63,056 nucleotides of DNA from Massilia arenae. GTDB taxonomy: Bacteria; Pseudomonadota; Gammaproteobacteria; Burkholderiales; Burkholderiaceae_D. The position numbers and the translations under genes were made by a program. Positions 7,787-15,763 of the stretch are shown one piece after another. How positions within the stretch are numbered: position 1 is the stretch's first letter; every line of letters starts with the position of its first letter. Below the pieces are notes generated by a model, which saw only the letters and a program-made list of their open reading frames with translations, searched no databases and was not told the DNA's origin. Location: the NCBI RefSeq assembly GCF_008014745.1, contig NZ_VPFD01000032.1, positions 1-63,056 of the forward strand. The letters run 5' to 3'.

Positions 7787-9184
7787 TCAGTTGGCAGCAC
7801 GCGCCTCGATGTCCGCCATTACGGCTTCTTCGGGATCGCCGAAGTGCGCCGCCAGCGTCTGTTCGAGGCCGGCCTCGACCGCCTCCTCGACCTGGCGCGC
7901 CAGGTCGCCGACGTCGAGCGCCAGCGGCGTGTCCGCAACACCATCTTCGCGCTGCATCGCCTCGGCCGCCGCGCAATCGAACACAAACAGCTTGTAGACG
8001 TCGGCCAGGCGCAAGGTCCCCGGATCGGCCAGCAAGACCCAGTTCTCCTGGTTGCCGCCGCGATTGAAGCGCCAGCGGGCCCGCGCCGGAGCGTCGTCCT
8101 GCACCCGGCCGACCCAGCCTTCGGCCACCATGCGGTCCAGCAGGCGCCCGAGCTCGTCATACCCGATACGGGTATGGTCGCGGATCGTGCTGCCGGCCAC
8201 CAGCGCATTGCCGCTCAGCTTCGCGCTGCCGTGCAACACCTTGAGCACCGACATCGCATCGACGAAAGCGCCGCCAGGCGCCGGCTGGTACCACCAGCGC
8301 TCATGCTTGACCACCGGCAGCGCCGCGCTCAGGATCGCGCCGACCAGCGTGATCATCCAGGTCACATAGATCCAGACCAGGAACAGTGGCAGCGCGGCCA
8401 GCGCGCCATAGATGATGGCGTAGGTCGGGAACTGGCGGATGAACAGGCCGAAGCCGCGCTTGGCGATCTCGAAGGCGATCGCGGCCGCCAGCGCGCCCCA
8501 GAAGGCGTCGCGCCAGGCCACCTTGCGATTCGGCACCACGACATACAGCAAGGTATAGCCGGCGGTGGTGACCGCCACCGAGGCCAGGGTGAAGAACAGC
8601 GTGCCGAGCAGGGACGCATCGCGCTCCAGGCCACCCGTCACATCCACCAGTTGCGACGTGAAGCTGATCGACAGGCCGAACAGTAGCGGCCCCAGGGTCA
8701 GCAAGGCCCAATAGACCAGCAGGCGCTGGGGCAGCGGGCGCGGCTGGCGCACGCTCCAGATCTGGTTGAACACGCGCTCGATCAGGCTCATCGTGGCGGC
8801 CGTGGTGAACAACAGCACCACCGCACCCAGGGCCGACAGGCCCTTGGCCTTGTCGGCGAACTGGGTCAGGTTGCCGCTGATGGTGCTGGCGATCGCCTTG
8901 GGCATCAGGTTCTGCACGAACCATGCGTCGATCATCTCGCGCACCTGGCCGAAGGCCGGGAACATCGTGAAGATGGCCAGCACGATGGTCAGCAGCGGCA
9001 CCAGGGCCAGCGTCGTGGTGAAGGTCAGGCTGCCCGCCACCTGCGGCAGGCGCTCTTCGCGCAGGCGGCGCACGGCGAAGCGCACCAGGTCGCGCGCCTC
9101 GGGCCAGGTCAGGCCGCGCTCGTCGCTGCCATTGACGAACTCACCGCCGGCACGCGACAAGCCTTCTACCGTCTTGTTCAGCAT
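7787..9184 (-). CDS. YihY/BrkB-family inner-membrane protein
   Basis: The 465-residue protein belongs to the UPF0761 family, once annotated as ribonuclease BN. About six membrane helices lie between residues 40 and 290, including the typical FTTTLALVPLLTIVL and VWIYVTWMITLVGAILSA segments. The C-terminal third is cytoplasmic and contains a winged-helix-like region (about 320-400). Function in the family is unsettled, with transport or envelope roles proposed. It is transcribed away from wrbA; the 71 bases between them hold the wrbA promoter. Confidence 0.88.
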   Translation of the reverse strand: MLNKTVEGLSRAGGEFVNGSDERGLTWPEARDLVRFAVRRLREERLPQVAGSLTFTTTLALVPLLTIVLAIFTMFPAFGQVREMIDAWFVQNLMPKAIASTISGNLTQFADKAKGLSALGAVVLLFTTAATMSLIERVFNQIWSVRQPRPLPQRLLVYWALLTLGPLLFGLSISFTSQLVDVTGGLERDASLLGTLFFTLASVAVTTAGYTLLYVVVPNRKVAWRDAFWGALAAAIAFEIAKRGFGLFIRQFPTYAIIYGALAALPLFLVWIYVTWMITLVGAILSAALPVVKHERWWYQPAPGGAFVDAMSVLKVLHGSAKLSGNALVAGSTIRDHTRIGYDELGRLLDRMVAEGWVGRVQDDAPARARWRFNRGGNQENWVLLADPGTLRLADVYKLFVFDCAAAEAMQREDGVADTPLALDVGDLARQVEEAVEAGLEQTLAAHFGDPEEAVMADIEARAAN

Positions 9185-9242
9185 GGTGTTGGATTCACCG
9201 TCATCGTCGTCTTCGCAAGCATGTCATTTGAACAAACCGCAC

Positions 9243-9248
9243 TATAAT
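9243..9248 (+). promoter_or_regulatory. Consensus -10 box just before wrbA
   Basis: A perfect TATAAT ends only seven bases before the wrbA ATG at 9256. No good -35 box was found at 16-18 bases. If it is used, transcription would begin at or next to the start codon, giving a leaderless or near-leaderless mRNA. Confidence 0.4.
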
Positions 9249-9255
9249 ACCAAGG

Positions 9256-9867
9256 ATGAACACGACCCCTCTGAGCATCCTCGTCCTCTACTATTCGCGC
9301 CATGGCGCCACCCGCAAGCTGGCCGAGCTGATTGCCCAGGGCGTCGACAGCGTGCCGGGGGCCGAAGCGCGGCTGCGCACCGTGCCGCCGGTCTCGTCGG
9401 TGGCCGAAGCGACGGCGCCCGGGATTCCCGACCAGGGCTCGCCCTACGTCGACCATGATGACCTGCGCGAATGCGCAGGCCTGGCGCTGGGCTCGCCCAC
9501 GCGCTTTGGCAATATGGCCGCGAGCATGAAATACTTCCTCGACGGCACCGCCACCGAATGGGTCAATGGTACGCTGTCCGGCAAGCCGGCGGTCGTGTTC
9601 GCCTCCACCGGCAGCCTGCACGGCGGCCAGGAGGCGACCCTGCTGTCGATGATGATCCCCTTGCTGCACCACGGGATGATGGTGATGGGCCTGCCCTATA
9701 CGCATCCCGAATTGATGAACACCGCCAGCGGCGGCAGCCCCTACGGCGCGACCCACTGGGCCGGCGTCGATGGCAAGCGCCCCGTCACCGAAGAAGAGCG
9801 TACGCTGACGATTGCGCTCGGACGCCGCCTGGCAGAGGCGGCCCTGAAACTGCAGGGAAGCCGCTGA
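9256..9867 (+). CDS. wrbA: NAD(P)H:quinone oxidoreductase, WrbA type
   Basis: This 203-residue flavodoxin-fold enzyme reduces quinones by two electrons using FMN, limiting redox cycling in the cytoplasm. The phosphate loop YYSRHGATRKLA near the N terminus, the GSPTRFGNMA block, and the FASTGSLHGGQEATLLSM and HWAGVDG segments are diagnostic of WrbA. The only ribosome-site-like sequence, AAGG, lies just one base before the ATG, too close for a normal site. It starts a plus-strand run: the DUF2069 gene begins within its stop codon. Confidence 0.93.
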   Translation: MNTTPLSILVLYYSRHGATRKLAELIAQGVDSVPGAEARLRTVPPVSSVAEATAPGIPDQGSPYVDHDDLRECAGLALGSPTRFGNMAASMKYFLDGTATEWVNGTLSGKPAVVFASTGSLHGGQEATLLSMMIPLLHHGMMVMGLPYTHPELMNTASGGSPYGATHWAGVDGKRPVTEEERTLTIALGRRLAEAALKLQGSR

Positions 9868-10268
9868 TGGGAACAGGGAAAAAAGTCTTTCACATGGGGG
9901 CGATCGCCAGCCTGATCTGGCTGATCGGCTGGCTGGTCGCCTGGGAAGCCTTCGTGGCGCCCCTGCAGCCCGGTAGCTGGCTGCTGGCCCTGAAGGCCTT
10001 GCCCCTGTTGCTGCCGCTCCGCGGCGTCATCAAGCGCGACCTGTACACCCTGCAATGGTCGTCGATGCTGATCCTGATCTATTTTGCCGAAGGCGTGGTG
10101 CGCGCCTGGGCCGACCAGAGCGCGGCCTCGCGCCATATGGCCATCGGCGAGATCGCCCTGGTCGTGGTGTATTACTTCTGCGCCCTGCTCTATCTGCGCC
10201 CGTACAAGAAAGAGGCGCAGCGCCTGGCCAAGGAATTGCTCGACAAGGTCAAAGTGCCGCATGGCTGA
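9867..10268 (+). CDS. DUF2069 membrane protein
   Basis: This 133-residue inner-membrane protein has four hydrophobic segments, spread from about residue 11 to 110, and a short basic C-terminal tail (YLRPYKKEAQRLAKELL). The TLQWSSMLILIYFAEGVVRAW stretch is characteristic of DUF2069, which in many proteobacteria is encoded beside wrbA. The ATG overlaps the wrbA stop by one base (TGATG), indicating translational coupling. No biochemical function is known. Confidence 0.88.
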   Translation: MGTGKKVFHMGAIASLIWLIGWLVAWEAFVAPLQPGSWLLALKALPLLLPLRGVIKRDLYTLQWSSMLILIYFAEGVVRAWADQSAASRHMAIGEIALVVVYYFCALLYLRPYKKEAQRLAKELLDKVKVPHG

Positions 10269-11670
10269 AGACATATTGGGTCGCTGCCGCGCCATCGTCG
10301 GCGACGCCCACGTCATTACCGATGAAGCGACGATGGCGCCGTTCATGGCGGATTGGCGCGGCCGCTACAGCGGGCGTGGCCTGGCGGTGGTGCTCCCCTC
10401 CGACACCGCGCAAGTGGCCGCCATCGTCGCCGCCTGCGCAGCGGCGCGCGTGCCCATCGTCCCGCAAGGCGGGCGCACCGGGCTCGTCATGGGCAGCGTG
10501 CCCGACACCTCGGGCGCGGCCATCGTGCTGTCGCTGCGGCGACTGAACCGCATCCGCGCCATCGATCCCCTGAACCGCACCATGACGGTGGAGGCCGGCT
10601 GCATCCTGGCCGACGTGCAGGCCGCGGCGGGCGAGGCCGGGATGCTGTATCCGCTGTCGCTGGCGGCCGAGGGCAGTTGCACGATCGGCGGCAACCTGTC
10701 GACCAATGCCGGCGGCACCGCCGTCCTACGCTATGGCAATACCCGTGAGCTGTGCCTGGGCCTGGAAGTCGTCAACGCCCAGGGCGAGGTCTGGGATGGC
10801 TTGCGCGGGCTGCGCAAGGACAATACCGGCTATGCGCTGCGCGAACTCTTCATCGGCGCCGAGGGCACGCTGGGCGTGATCACGGCGGCGGTACTGAAAC
10901 TGTATCCGGCGCCGCGCGCCGCGCTCACCGCCCTGGTTGCCCTCGATTCTCCGCGCCAGGCCGTCGAATTGCTCGGCCTGCTGCAGGCGCGCTGCGGGGC
11001 GGCGCTCACCGGCTTCGAGCTGATGTCCGCATTTTGCCTGGACCTGGTCGCGGCGCAATTTCCCGACCTGCCGCGGCCGTTCGCGGATCGCCATCCGCAG
11101 TACGCGTTGGTCGAGCTCTCGAGCAATGAATCCGATGCACATGCCCATGGCCTGCTGGAATCGAGCATCGGAGAAGCGCTGGAGGCCGGCGTCGCACGCG
11201 ACGCCGTGGTGGCGACTTCGAACAAGCAGGCGTTGGACCTGTGGCGGCTGCGTGAACACATCCCGCTGGCGCAGGCGGCGGCCGGCAAGAACATCAAGCA
11301 CGATATCTCGCTGGCGGTGTCGCGCATCCCCGGCTTCATCGCGCGCGCCGACGCCGCGCTGCAGCAGGCGTTTCCCGGTTGCCAGCCAGTCACCTTCGGC
11401 CACCTGGGCGACGGCAACCTGCACTACAACGTGGCACCACCTGCCGGAGAATCGCACGAAGCCTTCCTGGGACACCAGGCGGCCGTGAATCGCATCGTGC
11501 ACGACCTGGTGGCCGATTGCGGTGGCTCGATCTCGGCCGAACACGGCATCGGCATGCTCAAGCGCGAAGAACTGGCGCGCTACAAGTCGCCGGTCGAACT
11601 TGGCATGATGCGTGCCATCAAAGCCGCGCTCGACCCGCTCGGCATCATGAATCCTGGGAAAATACTATGA
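10261..11670 (+). CDS. FAD-binding oxidoreductase, GlcD/D-2-hydroxyacid dehydrogenase type
   Basis: This 469-residue flavoenzyme oxidises a D-2-hydroxy acid such as D-lactate, glycolate or D-2-hydroxyglutarate. The N-terminal FAD_binding_4 domain (about 40-220) carries PQGGRTGLVMGSVP and TIGGNLSTNAGG. The C-terminal FAD-oxidase domain contains FGHLGDGNLHYNV, with its metal-binding His residues, and AEHGIGMLKREEL. It begins at ATG 10261, overlapping DUF2069 by eight bases, so it belongs to the wrbA run. No iron-sulfur partner of the GlcF type follows, which fits single-subunit enzymes. The exact substrate cannot be told. Confidence 0.9.
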   Translation: MAEDILGRCRAIVGDAHVITDEATMAPFMADWRGRYSGRGLAVVLPSDTAQVAAIVAACAAARVPIVPQGGRTGLVMGSVPDTSGAAIVLSLRRLNRIRAIDPLNRTMTVEAGCILADVQAAAGEAGMLYPLSLAAEGSCTIGGNLSTNAGGTAVLRYGNTRELCLGLEVVNAQGEVWDGLRGLRKDNTGYALRELFIGAEGTLGVITAAVLKLYPAPRAALTALVALDSPRQAVELLGLLQARCGAALTGFELMSAFCLDLVAAQFPDLPRPFADRHPQYALVELSSNESDAHAHGLLESSIGEALEAGVARDAVVATSNKQALDLWRLREHIPLAQAAAGKNIKHDISLAVSRIPGFIARADAALQQAFPGCQPVTFGHLGDGNLHYNVAPPAGESHEAFLGHQAAVNRIVHDLVADCGGSISAEHGIGMLKREELARYKSPVELGMMRAIKAALDPLGIMNPGKIL

Positions 11671-11683
11671 CCAGGAGTCGCGC

Positions 11684-12118
11684 ATGCACCGCTTGCTCTC
11701 GATCGCCACGGCCTGCATCCTGTGCCAGGGCCAGGCCCAGGCCGACCTCGCCATCTACAAATGCCATGAAGGCGGCAGCGTGACCTACGCCGACCGTCCA
11801 TGCCCCGGCGCCGGCGCCGAACTGGCGCTGCGCGCCGCGCCTCCACCCGATCCCGAGACGCAGGCGCGCATGGCCCGCGCGCGCGACATGGTCCTCGAGA
11901 TCGATAAAGAACGCGCCGGGCAGGCACTGCGCGAGGAACGCGACGGCGAGCGCGCCCGGCGCGCGGCGCTGGCCCTGCGCAAGCGCTGCGACAAGCTGCG
12001 CCTGCAGCGCCAGTGGCTCGAAGAAGACTTGGCCAGAACACGGGGCGACGCAAAAGAGGCGGCCCGCATCAAGGTGCGGCGCCAGGCCGAGACATTGGCG
12101 GTGGAATGCCCGGCCTGA
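11684..12118 (+). CDS. DUF4124-domain periplasmic protein
   Basis: The 144-residue protein has a Sec signal peptide (about 1-20, ending QAQA) and then a DUF4124 segment (IYKCHEGGSVTYADRPCPG), a small two-cysteine module. The rest is charged, Arg/Glu/Ala-rich and probably helical or coiled coil. An AGGAG about six bases upstream of the ATG supports the start. Its function is unknown. Its final bases overlap the start of the FtsX-type permease, so the two are translationally linked. Confidence 0.85.
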   Translation: MHRLLSIATACILCQGQAQADLAIYKCHEGGSVTYADRPCPGAGAELALRAAPPPDPETQARMARARDMVLEIDKERAGQALREERDGERARRAALALRKRCDKLRLQRQWLEEDLARTRGDAKEAARIKVRRQAETLAVECPA

Positions 12119-14655
12119 GCCAGCTGTCGCGTTGGCAGCTAGCAGGCGAGTGGCGCGCGCATCCGGTGCGGGCACTGGTCGCCATCGCGGCGATCGCCGT
12201 CGGCGTGGCGATGGGTTTCGCCATCCACCTGATCAACGCCGCCGCCTTCAACGAATTCTCGGCCGCCGTCAAGAGCCTGTCGGGCCAGGCCGACATCCAG
12301 GTGCAGGGCCGCGAGCCGCTGTTCGACGAATCCGTCTACCCCTTGCTGGCCGAACATCCCGAAGTGGCGCTGGCCTCGCCCATCCTCGACGTCCAGGCCG
12401 GCGTGCCGGGCGCCGACGGTCCGCTGCGCATCGTCGGCATCGACCCGTTTCGCGCCGGCGCCATCTCGCCCGACCTGCTCGGGGTGACGGACGAGGGCCG
12501 CCGGCTCGACATCCTGGCCGACGACGCATTGTTCCTGTCGCCGGCGGCCGAGGCATGGCTGAATAAAAGGCGCGGCGACACCCTGGTGCTACGCGCCGGC
12601 ACTGGAGAAATCGCCCTGCGCGTGGCTGGACCGGTGCAGCGCGCCCGCGCCGGCCAGCGCCTGGCGGTGATGGACATCGGCGCCGCCCAGTGGCGCCTCA
12701 ACCGCCTGGGCCAACTGTCGCGGGTCGACCTCAAGTTGCGCGACGGCGTCGACCGCGCGGCCTTCCAGCGCGATCTCGCCGCCCAACTCGATCGCACCTG
12801 GCCGGGCCGCTTCACGGTCGGCCAGCCGAAAGACGCCGACCAGGAAAGCCGCACCGCGAACATGAGCCGCGCCTACCGCGTCAACCTGACCGTGCTGGCG
12901 CTGGTGGCGCTGTTCACCGGCGCCTTCCTCGTGTTTTCGACACAGGCGCTGTCGGTGATGCGTCGGCGCAGCCAGTTCGCGCTGCTGCGGGTGCTGGGCC
13001 TGGAACGCGGCCAGTTGCTGCGCCAGGTGCTGCTCGAAGGGGGCAGCCTAGGCGTGCTCGGCGCGCTGCTCGGCATCGGCGCCGGCTATGCGCTGGCGGC
13101 GGCCGCCCTGCATTTCTTTGGCGGCGACCTCGGCGCCGGCTACTTCCCCGGCATCCGCCCGCAGGTCGCGTTTACCCCCGGCGCCGCCGTCGTGTTCTTC
13201 GCTTTGGGCCTGGGCGTGGCCCTGTTGGGCTGCCTGGCGCCGGCCTGGGAGGCGGCGCGCGCACGGCCGGCGGTGGCCATCAAGTCCGGGGCCGACGAAG
13301 CGCCGCTCACGCGCCTGGCGCGGGTCTGGCCCTCCTTCGTGTGCCTGGCGCTGGCCGCCGCGTTTTCCTTCGCGCCGCCGGTGTTCGAGCTGCCGCTGTT
13401 CGGCTACCTGGCGATCGCCCTGCTGCTGGTCGGCGGCATCGGCCTCATGCCGCGCTTCGCGGCGCTGACCTTCCGCGCGCTTGAATCTCTGCTGGCGCGG
13501 CGTAGCAGCGAAACACCGGTGCTGGCGCTGTCGCTGGCGCGCCTGGCCAATGCGCCGGGCCAGGCCTCGATTGCACTGGGCGGCATCCTGGCCAGCTTCA
13601 GCCTGATGGTGGCAATGGGGATCATGGTGTCGAGCTTCCGGGTCTCGGTCGACGACTGGATGGGCCACATCCTGCCGGCCGACCTGTACGTACGCACGGT
13701 CGATGCTGGCGGCACCGGCTTCCTGAGCGGCGCGCAGCAGTCTGCCTTGGCGAGCCTGCCCGGGGTCGAGAAAGTGCAGTTCCTGCGCACCCGGCGCGTG
13801 TCATTGGCGCCCGAACGGCCGCCGATCGTCGTCATCGCCCGCGACATCGACGCGAGCGACCCGGCGCGCGTGCTGTACCTGGTCGGAGAGTCCGCAGCGA
13901 TCCCGGCAGGCAGCAGGCCGGCCTGGGTGTCGGAAGCGATGCTCGACCTGTACGGCGCCCGCGTCGGCCAGCACCTGGCCCTGCCGCTGGGCGGCGCGCA
14001 AGTGGAGTTCTTCGTCGCCGGCGCCTGGCGTGACTATGCCAATCAGGGCGGCTCGGTCGTGATCCAGCTGCAGGACTACCAGCGGCTGACGGGCGAGCTC
14101 GAGGTCACCGACGCTGCCTTGTGGAGCGCGCGCGGCGTGGACGCCGCGACACTCGAAGGCAGCCTGCGTGCGCTGCCATTCGGCGCGTCGCTGAACATGA
14201 TGCGGCCCGGCGACATCCGAGCCATGAGCATCAAGATCTTCGACCGCAGTTTCGCCGTCACTTACCTGCTCGAGGCGATCGCGATCGCCATCGGCCTGTC
14301 GGGCATCGCGGCAAGTTTTTCGGCCCAGACTTTGGCAAGGGCGCGAGAATTCGGTATGCTGCGCCACGTCGGCGTTACCCGGCGCCAGGTCTTGCAGCTG
14401 CTCGCCTTCGAGGGTGGGCTGCTGACAGGCCTCGGCGTCGTCGCCGGCTTCGCGCTCGGGCTGGTGATCAGCCTGATCCTGGTGTACGTGATCAACCCGC
14501 AGTCCTTCCACTGGACCATGGGTTTGCACCTGCCCTGGCCCCTGCTTGGCAGCGTGGCCGCGGTATTGGTCGCGGCATCGGTTGCTACCGCGCTCGTTTC
14601 GGGACGCCAGGCTTTGTCCGGCGGTCCGGTGCGCGCGGTCAGAGAGGATTGGTAA
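12106..14655 (+). CDS. FtsX-like ABC transporter permease
   Basis: This 849-residue inner-membrane protein has two FtsX-type halves: a first membrane helix near residue 25, periplasmic MacB_PCD-like region, three helices around 260-400, then a repeat of the pattern with final helices around 730-830. Such fused permeases work with a separate LolD/MacB-type ATPase in lipoprotein or lipid handling and in AttEFGH-type systems. The start chosen is ATG 12106 (MPGLSQLSRW), overlapping the DUF4124 gene; an in-frame extension back to 12013 would lie wholly within that gene. The stop overlaps the AttH-like gene. No ATPase gene is adjacent, which is odd. Confidence 0.85.
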   Translation: MPGLSQLSRWQLAGEWRAHPVRALVAIAAIAVGVAMGFAIHLINAAAFNEFSAAVKSLSGQADIQVQGREPLFDESVYPLLAEHPEVALASPILDVQAGVPGADGPLRIVGIDPFRAGAISPDLLGVTDEGRRLDILADDALFLSPAAEAWLNKRRGDTLVLRAGTGEIALRVAGPVQRARAGQRLAVMDIGAAQWRLNRLGQLSRVDLKLRDGVDRAAFQRDLAAQLDRTWPGRFTVGQPKDADQESRTANMSRAYRVNLTVLALVALFTGAFLVFSTQALSVMRRRSQFALLRVLGLERGQLLRQVLLEGGSLGVLGALLGIGAGYALAAAALHFFGGDLGAGYFPGIRPQVAFTPGAAVVFFALGLGVALLGCLAPAWEAARARPAVAIKSGADEAPLTRLARVWPSFVCLALAAAFSFAPPVFELPLFGYLAIALLLVGGIGLMPRFAALTFRALESLLARRSSETPVLALSLARLANAPGQASIALGGILASFSLMVAMGIMVSSFRVSVDDWMGHILPADLYVRTVDAGGTGFLSGAQQSALASLPGVEKVQFLRTRRVSLAPERPPIVVIARDIDASDPARVLYLVGESAAIPAGSRPAWVSEAMLDLYGARVGQHLALPLGGAQVEFFVAGAWRDYANQGGSVVIQLQDYQRLTGELEVTDAALWSARGVDAATLEGSLRALPFGASLNMMRPGDIRAMSIKIFDRSFAVTYLLEAIAIAIGLSGIAASFSAQTLARAREFGMLRHVGVTRRQVLQLLAFEGGLLTGLGVVAGFALGLVISLILVYVINPQSFHWTMGLHLPWPLLGSVAAVLVAASVATALVSGRQALSGGPVRAVREDW

Positions 14656-15722
14656 TGCGTTTTATTTTGTGCCTGCTGGTGTTGCTGTCGTTGTCTGCCC
14701 ATGCCGCGCCGCCCGTGTATGCGCCGGTCACCCCTGGCGCCGGCCTGTCGTTCCCGCGCGACTACGGCGCCCATCCGGAATTTCGCACCGAGTGGTGGTA
14801 CGTCACCGGCTGGGTCGAGACGCCGGACAAGCGCCCGCTCGGCTTCCAGGTCACCTTCTTTCGCAGCCGCACCGGCACCGACAATGCCAATCCGAGCCAC
14901 TTCGCGCCGCGCCAGCTGGTGATCGGCCACGCGGCCCTGTCCGATCCCCAGGTCGGCCGCCTGGTGCATGACGAGCGCAGCGCGCGCGAAGGCTTCAGCA
15001 TGGCCTGGGCCCGGCCCGGCAATACCGACCTGAAACTGGACGACTGGCGCATGGTCCGCGACGCGAACGGCATCTACCGCGTCACCATCCGCTCCAACCA
15101 GCTGACGCTCGAACTGCGCCTGAAGCCGACGCAGCCAGTGCTGGTGCAGGGCCAGGGCGGCTATTCGCGCAAGGGCCCCAGCGCCCAGCATGCGAGCTAC
15201 TACTACAGCGAACCGCACCTTGAGGTATCCGGCACGGTCGGCCGCGCCGGCATGGCGGCCACCCAGGTCACCGGCAGCGCATGGCTCGACCACGAATGGT
15301 CGAGCGAGGCGCTGCAGCCGGACGCCGTGGGCTGGGATTGGGTCGGCGCCAACCTCGACGACGGCGGCGCCCTGATGGCTTTCCAGATCCGCGACCGCCA
15401 AGGTGGTAAACTATGGGCGCACGCCACCCGGCGCGACAAGGCCGGCAAGGTGGTGCACTACGCGCCCGAGCAAATCGCGTTCGCGCCGCAGACGCACTGG
15501 AAGTCGCCGCGCACCGGCGCCACGTATCCGATCGCGACCACGATCACCACGGGGACCGAGCGCTGGCAGGTGGTGCCGCTGCAGCAAGACCAGGAACTCG
15601 ATTCGCGCCGCTCGACCGGCGCCGTGTACTGGGAAGGCGCGGTCACGATCGAGCAGGACGGCCGCCGGATGGGCCGCGGCTACCTCGAGATGACCGGCTA
15701 CGTGCAGCCCATGAAGCTTTAA
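14655..15722 (+). CDS. AttH/CrtC-like lipocalin-fold hydrolase, secreted
   Basis: The 355-residue protein has a Sec signal peptide (about 1-18, ending SAHA) and resembles AttH and carotenoid 1,2-hydratase (CrtC), two-domain lipocalin-like proteins. The conserved HPEFRTEWWYVTGWV block near residue 40 and the WLDHEWSSEAL block near residue 215 are typical. In other bacteria AttH sits with an ABC permease (AttEFGH), and here the ATG overlaps the permease stop by one base. The substrate is unknown; carotenoid activity is not implied by context. Confidence 0.85.
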   Translation: MRFILCLLVLLSLSAHAAPPVYAPVTPGAGLSFPRDYGAHPEFRTEWWYVTGWVETPDKRPLGFQVTFFRSRTGTDNANPSHFAPRQLVIGHAALSDPQVGRLVHDERSAREGFSMAWARPGNTDLKLDDWRMVRDANGIYRVTIRSNQLTLELRLKPTQPVLVQGQGGYSRKGPSAQHASYYYSEPHLEVSGTVGRAGMAATQVTGSAWLDHEWSSEALQPDAVGWDWVGANLDDGGALMAFQIRDRQGGKLWAHATRRDKAGKVVHYAPEQIAFAPQTHWKSPRTGATYPIATTITTGTERWQVVPLQQDQELDSRRSTGAVYWEGAVTIEQDGRRMGRGYLEMTGYVQPMKL

Positions 15723-15763
15723 CCAGACAACGATAATAAGAACGACCGAAACACCAAAACACG

